NCBI GenBank assembly: GCA_044227925.1
Contig: JBGAVW010000001.1
Span: 124,001-188,000, forward strand
Length of the DNA stretch: 64,000 nt
From: JADJLQ01 sp044227925
GTDB taxonomy: Bacteria > Bacteroidota > Bacteroidia > Chitinophagales > Saprospiraceae
Direction: 5' to 3'
Part shown: positions 1 through 8,343 of the stretch, in pieces
Layout of the letters: the number at the start of each line of letters is the position of its first letter
Position numbering within the stretch: the stretch's first letter is position 1
Position numbers and translations under genes: made by a program
Notes under the pieces: model-generated
Seen by the model: only the letters and a program-made list of their open reading frames with translations
The model's database searches: none
Told to the model about the DNA's origin: nothing

Positions 1-42
1 TTATTTTGTTGGGCAACCTACACTGGTCAAAATCCGTATTAT

Positions 43-657
43 ATGTCAGAAATGGGTGTAAGTATACTTCCGGAATCCACACTCAAGATTTGTATAGATG
101 GCTGTATTAAAAATGAGCGTGAAAGTCAAAGGAGATTTTATAAATACTTCTATGGCTTTGCCCATGCTATAAGTCAGCGATACCTTTCAAATGAAGACGA
201 TGTAGTTGAGATTATCAATGACTCTTTTCTTAAAGTGTTTAATGAATTGTATCGGTTTGAAAAAAGACAAGATAGTCTCGAATCATCACTTAAAGCATGG
301 ATTAGACGAATACTGGTAAATACCTGTATAGACAAAATTCGGAATGCCAAATTGAAAAAAAATTTTCGCACAGAATCAGACATTCATTTGTATGCTGTAG
401 GTACGCCGGATGTGGTTTTAACCTCCATTTCATATGGGGAAATAATAAAATGCATAGAAAAATTGAGCCCGGCGTACAGGGCCGTTTTCAATTTGCATGT
501 GATCGATGGTTATTCACATGAAGAAATTGCAACTCTTCTTGGCATTTCTGTAGGATCATCCAAATCAAACCTGGCCAAAGCCAGACTTAGACTGCAAGAT
601 CTTTTATCAACTGAATTGAATTATATACATCATGAACCAAAGGCAAAACGATTTTGA
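43..657 (+). CDS. RNA polymerase sigma factor, ECF (sigma-70) family
   Basis: Directs RNA polymerase to a small regulon, probably in response to an envelope signal. The 204-aa product has a sigma-2 region at about residues 27-101, with the acidic DDVVEIINDSF segment and a WIRRILVNTCIDKIR promoter-melting helix, and a sigma-4 helix-turn-helix at about 134-188 (YSHEEIATLLGISVGSSKSNL). There is no sigma-3 domain, as expected for ECF factors. The ATG at 43 was taken; an ATG at 52 is also possible. The 3' end overlaps the start of the next gene by 26 bp, which implies coupled translation with the membrane protein that follows, a likely partner or anti-sigma. The regulon cannot be read from sequence. 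Confidence 0.93.
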   Translation: MSEMGVSILPESTLKICIDGCIKNERESQRRFYKYFYGFAHAISQRYLSNEDDVVEIINDSFLKVFNELYRFEKRQDSLESSLKAWIRRILVNTCIDKIRNAKLKKNFRTESDIHLYAVGTPDVVLTSISYGEIIKCIEKLSPAYRAVFNLHVIDGYSHEEIATLLGISVGSSKSNLAKARLRLQDLLSTELNYIHHEPKAKRF

Positions 658-2029
658 TCAGTGGATCCGGAAGCTGGCTGATGAAGCCGAGAGTCCATTC
701 CATGAAGCATCATGGTTGAAAATGGAAGAGCTGCTGGACAATAAGAAGAAAAAAAGAATATTCTGGTGGATATGGCCACTGGGTATCTCAGGTATTATAC
801 TGGTTTCAGCCTTGATTTATTTTTTAATCAGATCAGACGAAACTATAAACTCAAATTCAGGACAAGCAGGGATAAGCAATTCCAATGCAGGAATGATCTT
901 AGCCATGGAAAATACGCCCATGTCATTTTCTATAAAATCCACAATTGAAAATTCATTTATTGATGCTACTTCAGAAAACCGAAAAAGTTCAGCAGGTCTG
1001 AACATGCAGAATAAAAATATTGCCTATTCATCCTCTTTGAATAACAATAAAAAGGGAGAAACTTTGAAGCCATTTTCTGGTATCCTAAAATCAAGTTCTA
1101 AGATTACTGGTGCGTCCACTCAAAAATCATCAAGACATCAACCAAAAATCACTAGAAATGGAGAAACCATAGGTAATAAGGCTAAACCTGGTTCGGAGAT
1201 AACCCTGGCCATATCCAGTACTACCAGTACTAATAATGCTGAAGGCAGTAATCTGGAGAATAGAATTAATGATGATCATTCCACTATAGCTGGAATGACA
1301 AGAGACTTAATTGATGTACATCGGCTTGCCTACAATGGGTATCTGTTAACTGAAAAGGTGAATAAATTAAAAATGCCGGCAATACTCAAGAATACAGAAA
1401 AACCAAGATCAAAAGTGTACTCTTCTGTAATTTTGTCTATTCATGCATCCCCTGAAATTACCTCTGTACCCAGTCGGTCTTATGGAAGCACCAGTAAAGA
1501 ATATGGATTCAATATAAGTTATCAATTTACTCCCCGCCTTTCTATTACTACCGGCTTACAAAAGACAGATAAATTATATTCAGCCAAACAAGGTGACTAC
1601 GAAATCCCCAATAGCGATTATTTATATAATAAGGTGATTGAAAATATTGATGGTAGCTGCAAAGTAATTGAATGGCCTGTTACTGTAGGTTACAAATTCA
1701 AAGCACTGGGTAATAATTATTTTCAATTGAATGCAGGGCTTGCCTCAGCCAGAATGGACAAAGAAACCTATGCAGTTGATTATTCCTATTGGAAGGGTGG
1801 GAGGGTCAATCGCAAAGTGTATGGTTTTGATAATAAAAACTGGGAATTATGGTCTTCTGCCATTTTCAGCATAGCCTATATAAAACCAATTTCAAAACAT
1901 TGGTCACTATCGCTCAACCCTTATCTAAAAACTCCATTAAAAGGGATAGGTAATGGCAATATAAATCTCCGGTCGGTTGGAGCTCAGATTGGAATAAATT
2001 ACAGCATTCCTACTTTACTTAAAAACTAA
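632..2029 (+). CDS. membrane-anchored protein with barrel-like C-terminus, putative anti-sigma
   Basis: Not assigned to a named family. The 465-aa protein has a charged cytoplasmic N-terminus of about 42 residues, one hydrophobic segment at about 43-66 (rich in W, I, L), a long polar linker rich in Ser, Asn, Thr and Lys (about 70-260), and a C-terminal 200 residues of alternating aromatic/polar strands (for example YGFNISYQFTPRLSITTG) typical of Bacteroidota outer-membrane barrels. It starts inside the upstream ECF sigma gene. In Bacteroidota, a gene placed like this usually encodes the anti-sigma factor, so the N-terminus may bind the sigma factor; that is inference. A protein with both an inner-membrane anchor and a barrel-like end would span the envelope. 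Confidence 0.7.
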   Translation: MNQRQNDFDQWIRKLADEAESPFHEASWLKMEELLDNKKKKRIFWWIWPLGISGIILVSALIYFLIRSDETINSNSGQAGISNSNAGMILAMENTPMSFSIKSTIENSFIDATSENRKSSAGLNMQNKNIAYSSSLNNNKKGETLKPFSGILKSSSKITGASTQKSSRHQPKITRNGETIGNKAKPGSEITLAISSTTSTNNAEGSNLENRINDDHSTIAGMTRDLIDVHRLAYNGYLLTEKVNKLKMPAILKNTEKPRSKVYSSVILSIHASPEITSVPSRSYGSTSKEYGFNISYQFTPRLSITTGLQKTDKLYSAKQGDYEIPNSDYLYNKVIENIDGSCKVIEWPVTVGYKFKALGNNYFQLNAGLASARMDKETYAVDYSYWKGGRVNRKVYGFDNKNWELWSSAIFSIAYIKPISKHWSLSLNPYLKTPLKGIGNGNINLRSVGAQIGINYSIPTLLKN

Positions 2030-2991
2030 TTTAATCTTACCGTTTCTCCCAGCCCGGCAAATAAAAAATTGTCTTTATACGCATCTTTAAATAATTTGAA
2101 CCCTAAATGTCCGGTGCAATGCGCTGGGGCAACTTTTTTTACTTGAAGATCCGTTTGAATATAATGAATCAGTTTCTCCAATTCATCTCTTTTATAAGGT
2201 AATAAATGAAAACCACCATACACCAACTCAATGTTTTTAGCATTCTCCTTTTGGGCGTTGACTATGATATTTTCTACTCCGCTGTGGGAGCAGCCTACTA
2301 TGAGTATAGTGCCCCCATTGGACTCCAGGCTTAAAGATAATTCCACGAGCCCTGATTCACTGGATTTGGATGCATTTGCCTTAAATAATTCCGGCACGAA
2401 ACTAAGGTTGGGATATTTATTAAAATAACCCATATAGGCCGAAGTATTCACAATTAATTTTACCCCTGGCAGTATTTCGGTGGATGCCTTCACATAATCC
2501 ACATTGGCATTCCAAAACCTACCGCTTTGATTAATTACAAATTTGGTTTCCTTGCCACGAAAATACCTCATCTCTACCGGAAGTGAATCTCCGATCGATG
2601 ATTCCTGGCCAGTCGCGTCAAACGGAACAGGGGCACCCCAAAAAATATCATGTGGAAAATAAACTTTTACTTTTTTATTTATTGACAATAGGTAATCCAA
2701 CCCATTGAGATGATCAAAGTGGCTGTGTGAAATTATTACCATATCTATCGCTTTTGGGTCCAACCCCAGCGCATGGATATTGTTTTTAAAAATATCAGCA
2801 TTGGAACCCGCATCAAATAATATGTTTTTATCATTGTATTTTATCCAGCATGAAAATCCAAAGGATTGGATAAGATTTTCATTTTCTTTGCCGAAGGCAT
2901 CATACACATTGGTAATGGAAAGCTTTTGGGCAGAAATACGGGTCAACAGTACTAAACTGAATACCCAATACAGGGATATTGCTTTTTTCAT
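2026..2991 (-). CDS. secreted MBL-fold metallo-hydrolase
   Basis: Metallo-beta-lactamase-fold hydrolase, probably periplasmic. The N-terminus has a lysine pair, a hydrophobic core and an ISAQ cleavage-like site. The metal motif HSHFDHLNGLDYL is intact (HxHxDH), with later ligand-type histidines in GCSHSG, YGGFHLL and APAHCTGH. The pattern resembles the branch annotated as dihydropterin-ribofuranosylaminobenzene phosphate synthase-like, but a pterin substrate would not fit export, so the substrate is unknown. The ATG at 2991 was chosen over an in-frame TTG two codons upstream because it gives a clean signal peptide. It converges with the preceding gene and overlaps its stop by 4 bp. Confidence 0.85.
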   Translation of the reverse strand: MKKAISLYWVFSLVLLTRISAQKLSITNVYDAFGKENENLIQSFGFSCWIKYNDKNILFDAGSNADIFKNNIHALGLDPKAIDMVIISHSHFDHLNGLDYLLSINKKVKVYFPHDIFWGAPVPFDATGQESSIGDSLPVEMRYFRGKETKFVINQSGRFWNANVDYVKASTEILPGVKLIVNTSAYMGYFNKYPNLSFVPELFKANASKSSESGLVELSLSLESNGGTILIVGCSHSGVENIIVNAQKENAKNIELVYGGFHLLPYKRDELEKLIHYIQTDLQVKKVAPAHCTGHLGFKLFKDAYKDNFLFAGLGETVRLN

Positions 2992-3090
2992 ATTCAAAAT
3001 TTACGAAAATCTTGGGGTTTTGGTTTTTGATAGATTTTTTATATTTGAATATGAAAAAAACCATTATGTTAATTCCATATAAAAATGTGG

Positions 3091-3119
3091 TTTGCTATCA
3101 ATAGTATTGAATAAATTTG
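3091..3119 (+). promoter_or_regulatory. Bacteroidota-type promoter for the GH3 fusion gene
   Basis: TTTG at 3091-3094, 17 bases, then TAAATTTG at 3112-3119. This fits the -33 TTTG / -7 TAnnTTTG consensus known for Bacteroidota sigma-A. The ATG at 3123 lies only 4 bases beyond the box, where transcription would be expected to start, so the mRNA may be leaderless. Confidence 0.6.
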
Positions 3120-3122
3120 CGC

Positions 3123-6104
3123 ATGACCAAACTAATTTTGTTTTTTGCATTCCTTGTATTTCAGTTCACCAGTATCGGTACAGAAAATACAAGACTCGAG
3201 ATGCCCGCCATTTCGATGGATGAAAAGCATTGGGTAGATTCGGTCTTTGGATCACTCACTACCGATCAAAAAATAGGTCAGCTTTTTATGATCAGAGCTC
3301 ACTCTGATAAAGGCCCGGAGCATATCGCCGAAGTGGAACGCCAAATAAAACAGTTTTATGTAGGTGGTCTGTGTTTTTTTCAGGGAACTCCGCTCAAACA
3401 AGCTGAACTTACTAATAATTACCAGGCTATGTCATCGGTACCCTTGATGATTGCCATTGATGCTGAATGGGGCCTAGGAATGAGACATAAAGAAGCTGCC
3501 ATCAGTTTTCCTAAAGCAATTACCCTCGGTGCTATCAAGGATAATAAACTCATTTATGATATGGGGGCCGAGATTGCAAAGCAACTTTTACGGATAGGGA
3601 CTCATGTAAATTTTGCACCTGTAGTCGATGTAAATGTAAATCCAAATAATCCCGTGATAAATGATCGATCATTTGGTGAAAACAAAGGCAATGTAACATC
3701 CAAAGCCTATCAGTATATGATGGGTATGCAGGATAATGGGGTAATGGCCTGCGCCAAGCACTTTCCCGGCCACGGAGATACGGATATTGATAGTCACCAT
3801 GATTTGCCCGTGGTTACTCACTCAAAATCCAGAATGGATAGTGTAGAATTATTTCCTTTCCGTTTGCTTTTTGAGCAGGGGATGCAGAGTGTAATGATCT
3901 CTCATTTGCAGGTACCTTCTATCGAGCCGGACGAAAAGATTCCTGCTTCTCTGTCCGCCGCTACTATGACAGATCTGATATCCAAAGAGCTTGGATACAA
4001 TGGACTGATTTTTTCTGATGCCCTGGAAATGAAAGCAGTAACTAAAAATTACAATGCCGGTGATTTAGAAGCAGTGGCTTTTAAAGCAGGCTGTGATATA
4101 CTTTGCCTTCCAAATGATATCAGTTTATCTTTTCAAAAAATAAAAGACCTGATCAGCTCTGAGCCGGAAGCAGCCAAAAAACTCGACCTTACAGTAAAGC
4201 AAATTTTACATGCCAAATACAAATTGGGTTTGAACAAATATGTCCCTGCTCCCTTATCTAATTTAATTGCAGAAGTAAATAATAATAAAGCAAAAGCGTT
4301 AAAAAGCAAACTTTACGAGCAGGCACTCACATTAGTGAAAAACAAAAACAATTTGATTCCAATCACAGATTTAGATCAAAAAAGAATTGGCTCCCTGTCA
4401 ATAGGAGCAACTGAAAAAACTCCGTTGCAATGGCGAATGGATAGCTATACCAAAGTTCAGCATTTCCAGTCTGAAGCGATTATCAGTGAAGCAAAAAGTA
4501 AGGAATTATTTAATTCTCTAAAAGATAAATATGCCGTTGTGGTAGGTATTCACAATCCATCCCGCAATCCTACACTAAATTTCGGCATTCAGGAATCAGC
4601 TGTTCAATTAATTCAAAAACTAGCTGGCCAAACCAAAGTCATTGTAGTCTCATTTGCCAATCCTTATGCTCTGAAAAACTTTGCTTCTTCAGAATGGATC
4701 CTTCAAGCATATGAGGATGATGCTATGATGCAGGATTTGGCAGCACAAGCTATTTTCGGGGCCATTGGGATTAGCGGGACACTTCCCATTTCAGTATCCA
4801 AAGAAATTAAATATGGTGATGGAATTACTACAAAAAGCCTTATGCGGTTTGGATATTCAATCCCAGAGAGGGTAAATATCAATAGCCTCAAATTAAGTAC
4901 ATTAGATGCTATTACCCAGCAAATAGTAGATGAACATGCTGCTCCCGGTGGACAATTACTGGTAGCGAAAGAAGGTAAAATCATTTATCACAAAGCATTT
5001 GGCTATTTTGATTATAATAAAAGGAATCCTGTATCACTTTCTGATATCTATGATTTAGCCAGCATTACCAAAGTTGCCGCCAGTACCCTGGGCGTAATGA
5101 AAATGTATGAGGAAGGAATGGTTTCATTGGATGCTCCTATGGCGGAATTTTTACCCGACTTGAAACAATCAAACAAATCTTCTATTACTCTTACTGAGGC
5201 CATGAGCCATCAGTCTGGCCTCATGTCATGGATTCCGTTTTACAAAGAGACCTTAATAAAAGTCAAAAAAAGACAATATAAACCGGATCCTAAATATTAT
5301 TCAAGTAAAGCCAGCGGAAATTTTAACGTTCCTGTTGCCCATGGAATGTTTCTAAAAAATGGCTATGATCAGTTGATATGGTCTTCTATTTTAAATTCCG
5401 AAATGCGTACTTCCAAAAGATACTTATACAGTGATCTTGGTTTCTATTTAATAGCACATATGATCCAACACCAAACGGGTCAAAGAATCGATAATTATCT
5501 GACAAAAAAATTTTATGGCCCTCTGGGATTATCAGCTACGCTGTATAATCCGTATAAAAAACTCCCGATTACAGTAATTGCCCCTACCGAGGATGACCAT
5601 TATTGGAGAAATACTAAAATTCAAGGCTATGTACACGATATGGGGGCAGCCATGATGGATGGAGTGAGCGGTCATGCGGGGCTGTTTAGCAATGCATATG
5701 AATTGGGCACAATTATGCAAATGTTACTCAATGGGGGAGAATTCGGGGGTAAAAAATTCCTAAATAAATCGACTATCGATCATTTTACGACAAGACAATT
5801 GGGTTCTACCAGGAGGGCCCTTGGTTTTGATATGAAAGAACTGGACCCGGCCAAACCCCAACCTGCTGGTGTTTTGGCTTCACCCAATACTTTTGGTCAT
5901 ACTGGTTTTACAGGTACGGCTACCTGGGTAGATCCTAATCATCAACTTGTCTTTGTATTTCTTTGCAATAGAACTTATCCCTCCATGTCTAATAACCGAT
6001 TGCACAAAAGAGAATTCCGGTCAAGATTATTAGATGCAGTATATCTTGCTATGGAAGGCAATAATTACAGTGAACCCGTATATATTGAAAATCCGGAAAA
6101 TTGA
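3123..6104 (+). CDS. GH3 beta-N-acetylglucosaminidase-like enzyme fused to serine beta-lactamase-type domain
   Basis: Bifunctional exported hydrolase of 993 aa. After a signal-like hydrophobic N-terminus, residues about 35-370 form a GH3 barrel of the NagZ type: KHFPGHG at 212-218 followed by the His/Asp loop DIDSHHDLP, and a nucleophile Asp near 299 in FSDALEM. A GH3 C-terminal-like region follows to about 590. Residues about 596-980 are a class C beta-lactamase/transpeptidase-like domain with SITK near 647 (SxxK), YSD near 768 (YxN-like) and an HTG near 925. NagZ-type enzymes remove GlcNAc from muropeptides; the second domain may act on peptides or esters. The ATG at 3123 is preferred over the in-frame TTG at 3117. 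A symporter and murQ lie within 7 kb, fitting peptidoglycan recovery. Confidence 0.9.
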   Translation: MTKLILFFAFLVFQFTSIGTENTRLEMPAISMDEKHWVDSVFGSLTTDQKIGQLFMIRAHSDKGPEHIAEVERQIKQFYVGGLCFFQGTPLKQAELTNNYQAMSSVPLMIAIDAEWGLGMRHKEAAISFPKAITLGAIKDNKLIYDMGAEIAKQLLRIGTHVNFAPVVDVNVNPNNPVINDRSFGENKGNVTSKAYQYMMGMQDNGVMACAKHFPGHGDTDIDSHHDLPVVTHSKSRMDSVELFPFRLLFEQGMQSVMISHLQVPSIEPDEKIPASLSAATMTDLISKELGYNGLIFSDALEMKAVTKNYNAGDLEAVAFKAGCDILCLPNDISLSFQKIKDLISSEPEAAKKLDLTVKQILHAKYKLGLNKYVPAPLSNLIAEVNNNKAKALKSKLYEQALTLVKNKNNLIPITDLDQKRIGSLSIGATEKTPLQWRMDSYTKVQHFQSEAIISEAKSKELFNSLKDKYAVVVGIHNPSRNPTLNFGIQESAVQLIQKLAGQTKVIVVSFANPYALKNFASSEWILQAYEDDAMMQDLAAQAIFGAIGISGTLPISVSKEIKYGDGITTKSLMRFGYSIPERVNINSLKLSTLDAITQQIVDEHAAPGGQLLVAKEGKIIYHKAFGYFDYNKRNPVSLSDIYDLASITKVAASTLGVMKMYEEGMVSLDAPMAEFLPDLKQSNKSSITLTEAMSHQSGLMSWIPFYKETLIKVKKRQYKPDPKYYSSKASGNFNVPVAHGMFLKNGYDQLIWSSILNSEMRTSKRYLYSDLGFYLIAHMIQHQTGQRIDNYLTKKFYGPLGLSATLYNPYKKLPITVIAPTEDDHYWRNTKIQGYVHDMGAAMMDGVSGHAGLFSNAYELGTIMQMLLNGGEFGGKKFLNKSTIDHFTTRQLGSTRRALGFDMKELDPAKPQPAGVLASPNTFGHTGFTGTATWVDPNHQLVFVFLCNRTYPSMSNNRLHKREFRSRLLDAVYLAMEGNNYSEPVYIENPEN

Positions 6105-6105
6105 T

Positions 6106-6549
6106 TTAATTTCTCTTAAATGGCCTCACTTCCTCTTTCAGTTGACTTCTTCTGATCAGTTCTTCATTAAATGAACGTTCTGTCTTCGTCAGGATAGCAA
6201 TTTTTCTGGCTGGTAATATCGTTTTTAGATCACCGGCTAATTTTTTAAAGAGTGAAAGCTCTTTCTCCATTCTTTCAATTGAGATTTGGATTGCTTTTTC
6301 GGCGTCGGCATCGCTCATAGCTTCCAGGTTGGTTTCTATACTGGTTTGCCTCCTGAGATCTATTATCGCATTTCGATACAGATTATATACAGGCCAGAAT
6401 TTTTCTGACTCGGAAGGAGTAAGGGCGAGCTTTTGAGTAATAAATGCTACCCGCATGGCTTCTATTCTATCACCACGCTGTGCAGTCAGGTCCGAAGATA
6501 GAATCACAAGTAAAAAAGTGGTAATTAAAATAGTATTAAAAATTTTCAT
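6106..6549 (-). CDS. periplasmic Spy/CpxP-like protein of an ECF sigma operon
   Basis: A 147-aa secreted protein with a signal peptide ending near DLTAQ, followed by an all-helical, charged region. The segment KLALTPSESEKFWPVYN matches the LT-x-x-E/W-P-x-Y pattern seen in small periplasmic helical proteins that follow ECF sigma operons in Bacteroidota, distantly like Spy/CpxP. It is the third gene after a sigma factor (7082-7633) and a single-pass membrane protein (6579-7061), with a 29-bp gap. A role as an envelope-stress sensor or chaperone is inferred from position and fold only. Confidence 0.72.
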   Translation of the reverse strand: MKIFNTILITTFLLVILSSDLTAQRGDRIEAMRVAFITQKLALTPSESEKFWPVYNLYRNAIIDLRRQTSIETNLEAMSDADAEKAIQISIERMEKELSLFKKLAGDLKTILPARKIAILTKTERSFNEELIRRSQLKEEVRPFKRN

Positions 6550-6578
6550 GGTTTTAATATTTTGGTATTATGTAATGG

Positions 6579-7061
6579 TCAATTTAATTCTGTGTTTTCG
6601 ATTTGGTACAAGTAATCTTCCAGTACCGGCTTCAATTCATCATCAGATAGCTCTAAAAGATCAATGTCGGTCTGGGCACTTGGCAATTGGGATAAATGAT
6701 CATCATCCAGTTCATAAGCATGGTCCAGCAGATATGTTTTTATTTCATCTTCATTTAAAATAGCCAGATCATAACCATTTTCAATGGTCTTTTTTTGGAA
6801 CAGGAAAGTCGAGAACAGTATCACTCCCACTACAGAGGCAGCGATCAATACAATTTTCCAGTTTGATTTTGATTGTAGTGGTACAATTTTTCCCCGGGCC
6901 ATTCTTTCATCTGCTAATGAGGACAATACTTTTTCCTGCATTTGATCAAAATAACCCGGAGGTACATTTTCTTTGCTCCTGTTTCTTAAAACATCAGCTA
7001 AACCGGGAGAGATATTCTTTAGTTCGTTTTGTATTTCAGTATGTAGATTTTTTTCTTCCAT
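6579..7061 (-). CDS. single-pass membrane protein, putative anti-sigma factor
   Basis: A 160-aa protein with a cytoplasmic N-terminal half (about 1-68), including PPGYFDQMQEKVLSSL, one membrane helix at about 69-87 (IVLIAASVVGVILFSTFLF), and an acidic C-terminus of about 70 residues with repeated Asp-Asp/Glu clusters. It lies 20 bp after the ECF sigma gene on the same strand, and the PPGYFDxM-type segment recurs in Bacteroidota proteins at this position. No zinc-binding HxxxCxxC anti-sigma motif is visible, so the anti-sigma role rests on context. The acidic outer tail could sense a ligand or the small periplasmic protein encoded next. Confidence 0.72.
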   Translation of the reverse strand: MEEKNLHTEIQNELKNISPGLADVLRNRSKENVPPGYFDQMQEKVLSSLADERMARGKIVPLQSKSNWKIVLIAASVVGVILFSTFLFQKKTIENGYDLAILNEDEIKTYLLDHAYELDDDHLSQLPSAQTDIDLLELSDDELKPVLEDYLYQIENTELN

Positions 7062-7081
7062 ATACTTTTTCTTTTAAGGTT

Positions 7082-7633
7082 TTAATGTGTAGTGGTTTCA
7101 AGAATGTATTGCTCAATTTTTTTTACAGCATGATGATATGATGCTTTCAATGCACCTTCAGATAGTTGAAGGGTATTGGCTATTTCTTCATAGCTCAGTT
7201 CATCATAATACCTCATTTTAAAAACTTGTTTTTGCCTGTCCGGTAACATATCCAGTACATTTTCCAGTCTTTGCAAAAGATCATCTTCCGAATTTTCATT
7301 TTCAATTGCCTTGTCCCCTGATGAAGTAGAATTTTCAATAATCGAAACGGTTGCTTTTTTTTGCCTCGACTTTTTAAATGTCAGTGCTTCATTAGTGGCT
7401 ATCCTGTATAGCCAGGTAAATAGGGAAGACCTGGATTCAAATTTTTCAATATTCTTATAGGCCTTGATAAATGTATTTTGAAGTACATCATCTGTGTCAT
7501 CGTGGCTTTCCACAATGTTTTTGATTACCCAATAGAGCCGCTCCTGATACCTGGTCATCAGATGCCTTAGGCCGTTATTTTGTTGGCCGGAGGTGAGCAT
7601 CAGAGCTACTATTTCAGTATCGGATATCAGCAT
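7082..7633 (-). CDS. RNA polymerase sigma factor, ECF (sigma-70) family
   Basis: A 183-aa ECF sigma factor. Sigma-2 lies at about residues 22-92, with DTDDVLQNTFIKAYKNI and the WLYRIATNEAL helix. Sigma-4 lies at about 122-172, with LPDRQKQVFKMRYYDELSYEEIA split by its turn and the SEGALKASYHHAVKKI recognition helix. It heads a three-gene operon with a single-pass membrane protein and a small periplasmic helical protein, a common Bacteroidota envelope-response arrangement. A promoter-like TAGATTTG lies just upstream on the same strand. The sigma gene diverges from an acyltransferase gene. Confidence 0.94.
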   Translation of the reverse strand: MLISDTEIVALMLTSGQQNNGLRHLMTRYQERLYWVIKNIVESHDDTDDVLQNTFIKAYKNIEKFESRSSLFTWLYRIATNEALTFKKSRQKKATVSIIENSTSSGDKAIENENSEDDLLQRLENVLDMLPDRQKQVFKMRYYDELSYEEIANTLQLSEGALKASYHHAVKKIEQYILETTTH

Positions 7634-7653
7634 TTATTTTTTCAGTTGATTCT

Positions 7654-7687
7654 CAAATCTAATCATTGGACTATATATTAATACAAA
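7654..7687 (-). promoter_or_regulatory. promoter for the ECF sigma operon
   Basis: Read on the minus strand: TTTG (7687-7684), 22 bases, TAGATTTG (7661-7654). The -7 box is an exact TAnnTTTG; the spacer is a little long. It lies about 20 bases before the sigma start codon. Confidence 0.45.
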
Positions 7688-7728
7688 GGTTTAATCAAGA
7701 ATATTAGAGTAGACCAGATTTTTAAGAT

Positions 7729-7736
7729 TATTTTTG
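7729..7736 (+). promoter_or_regulatory. -7 box for the acyltransferase gene
   Basis: TATTTTTG, an exact TAnnTTTG match, 8 bases before the ATG at 7745. No clear TTTG is seen at the -33 position. Confidence 0.35.
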
Positions 7737-7744
7737 GTGTCTAA

Positions 7745-8290
7745 ATGGGCAAAATTTTCTGGAATCTGGTGCGTAAACTGGCCGGTTGGAAGATAGAAGG
7801 ATTTGATATTAACTCGATCCCTAAGGCTATGGTGGTGGTAGGCCCTCATACCTCCGGCTGGGATGTGATCATTGGTTTCTTTACCCGTGGCAGCCAGGGC
7901 TCTGACATCCGATTTATGGGTAAACATACTTTATTTAAGCCTCCATTTGGATTTATTTTCAGATGGCTGGGAGGGGTGCCTGTAGATCGAACCAAGCACA
8001 CCAATCTGGTGGATATCATGGCTTCCTATTTCGCAAAAAACAAAGAGTTTAAGGTTGCCATCGCTCCGGAAGGTACCCGCCAAAAAGTAGATAAATTAAA
8101 AACCGGCTTTTATTACATTGCTAAAAAGGCACAAGTACCCATCGTCATGGTTAAATTCGATTTTGAAAATAAAATAGTCACCTATGCAGAGCCTTTTATG
8201 CCCTCAGATAATGTAGATAATGACCTGGCCAAATTATGGGCATATTGGAAAGGGGTGAAAGGATTTCATCCTGAATTAAGCATTGATTAA
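7745..8290 (+). CDS. 1-acyl-sn-glycerol-3-phosphate acyltransferase-like protein
   Basis: PlsC-fold acyltransferase of 181 aa, acting at the inner membrane on lysophospholipid-type or related acceptors. Visible motifs in order are the catalytic HTSGWD (HxxxxD, near residue 35), GKHTLFKPPFGFIFRWLG with VPVDRTK near 75-82, and APEGTR near 106 (the EGTR phosphate-binding motif). It lacks the N-terminal membrane helices of full-length PlsC and is shorter than the E. coli enzyme (245 aa), as in many Bacteroidota paralogues, so the acceptor may not be lysophosphatidate. It converges with the symporter gene and diverges from the ECF sigma operon. Confidence 0.87.
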   Translation: MGKIFWNLVRKLAGWKIEGFDINSIPKAMVVVGPHTSGWDVIIGFFTRGSQGSDIRFMGKHTLFKPPFGFIFRWLGGVPVDRTKHTNLVDIMASYFAKNKEFKVAIAPEGTRQKVDKLKTGFYYIAKKAQVPIVMVKFDFENKIVTYAEPFMPSDNVDNDLAKLWAYWKGVKGFHPELSID

Positions 8291-8343
8291 ATGCTGTTGA
8301 TGCAAATCTTGCCGATGCTGCCTGTTGCACCGAATGCAGTACT

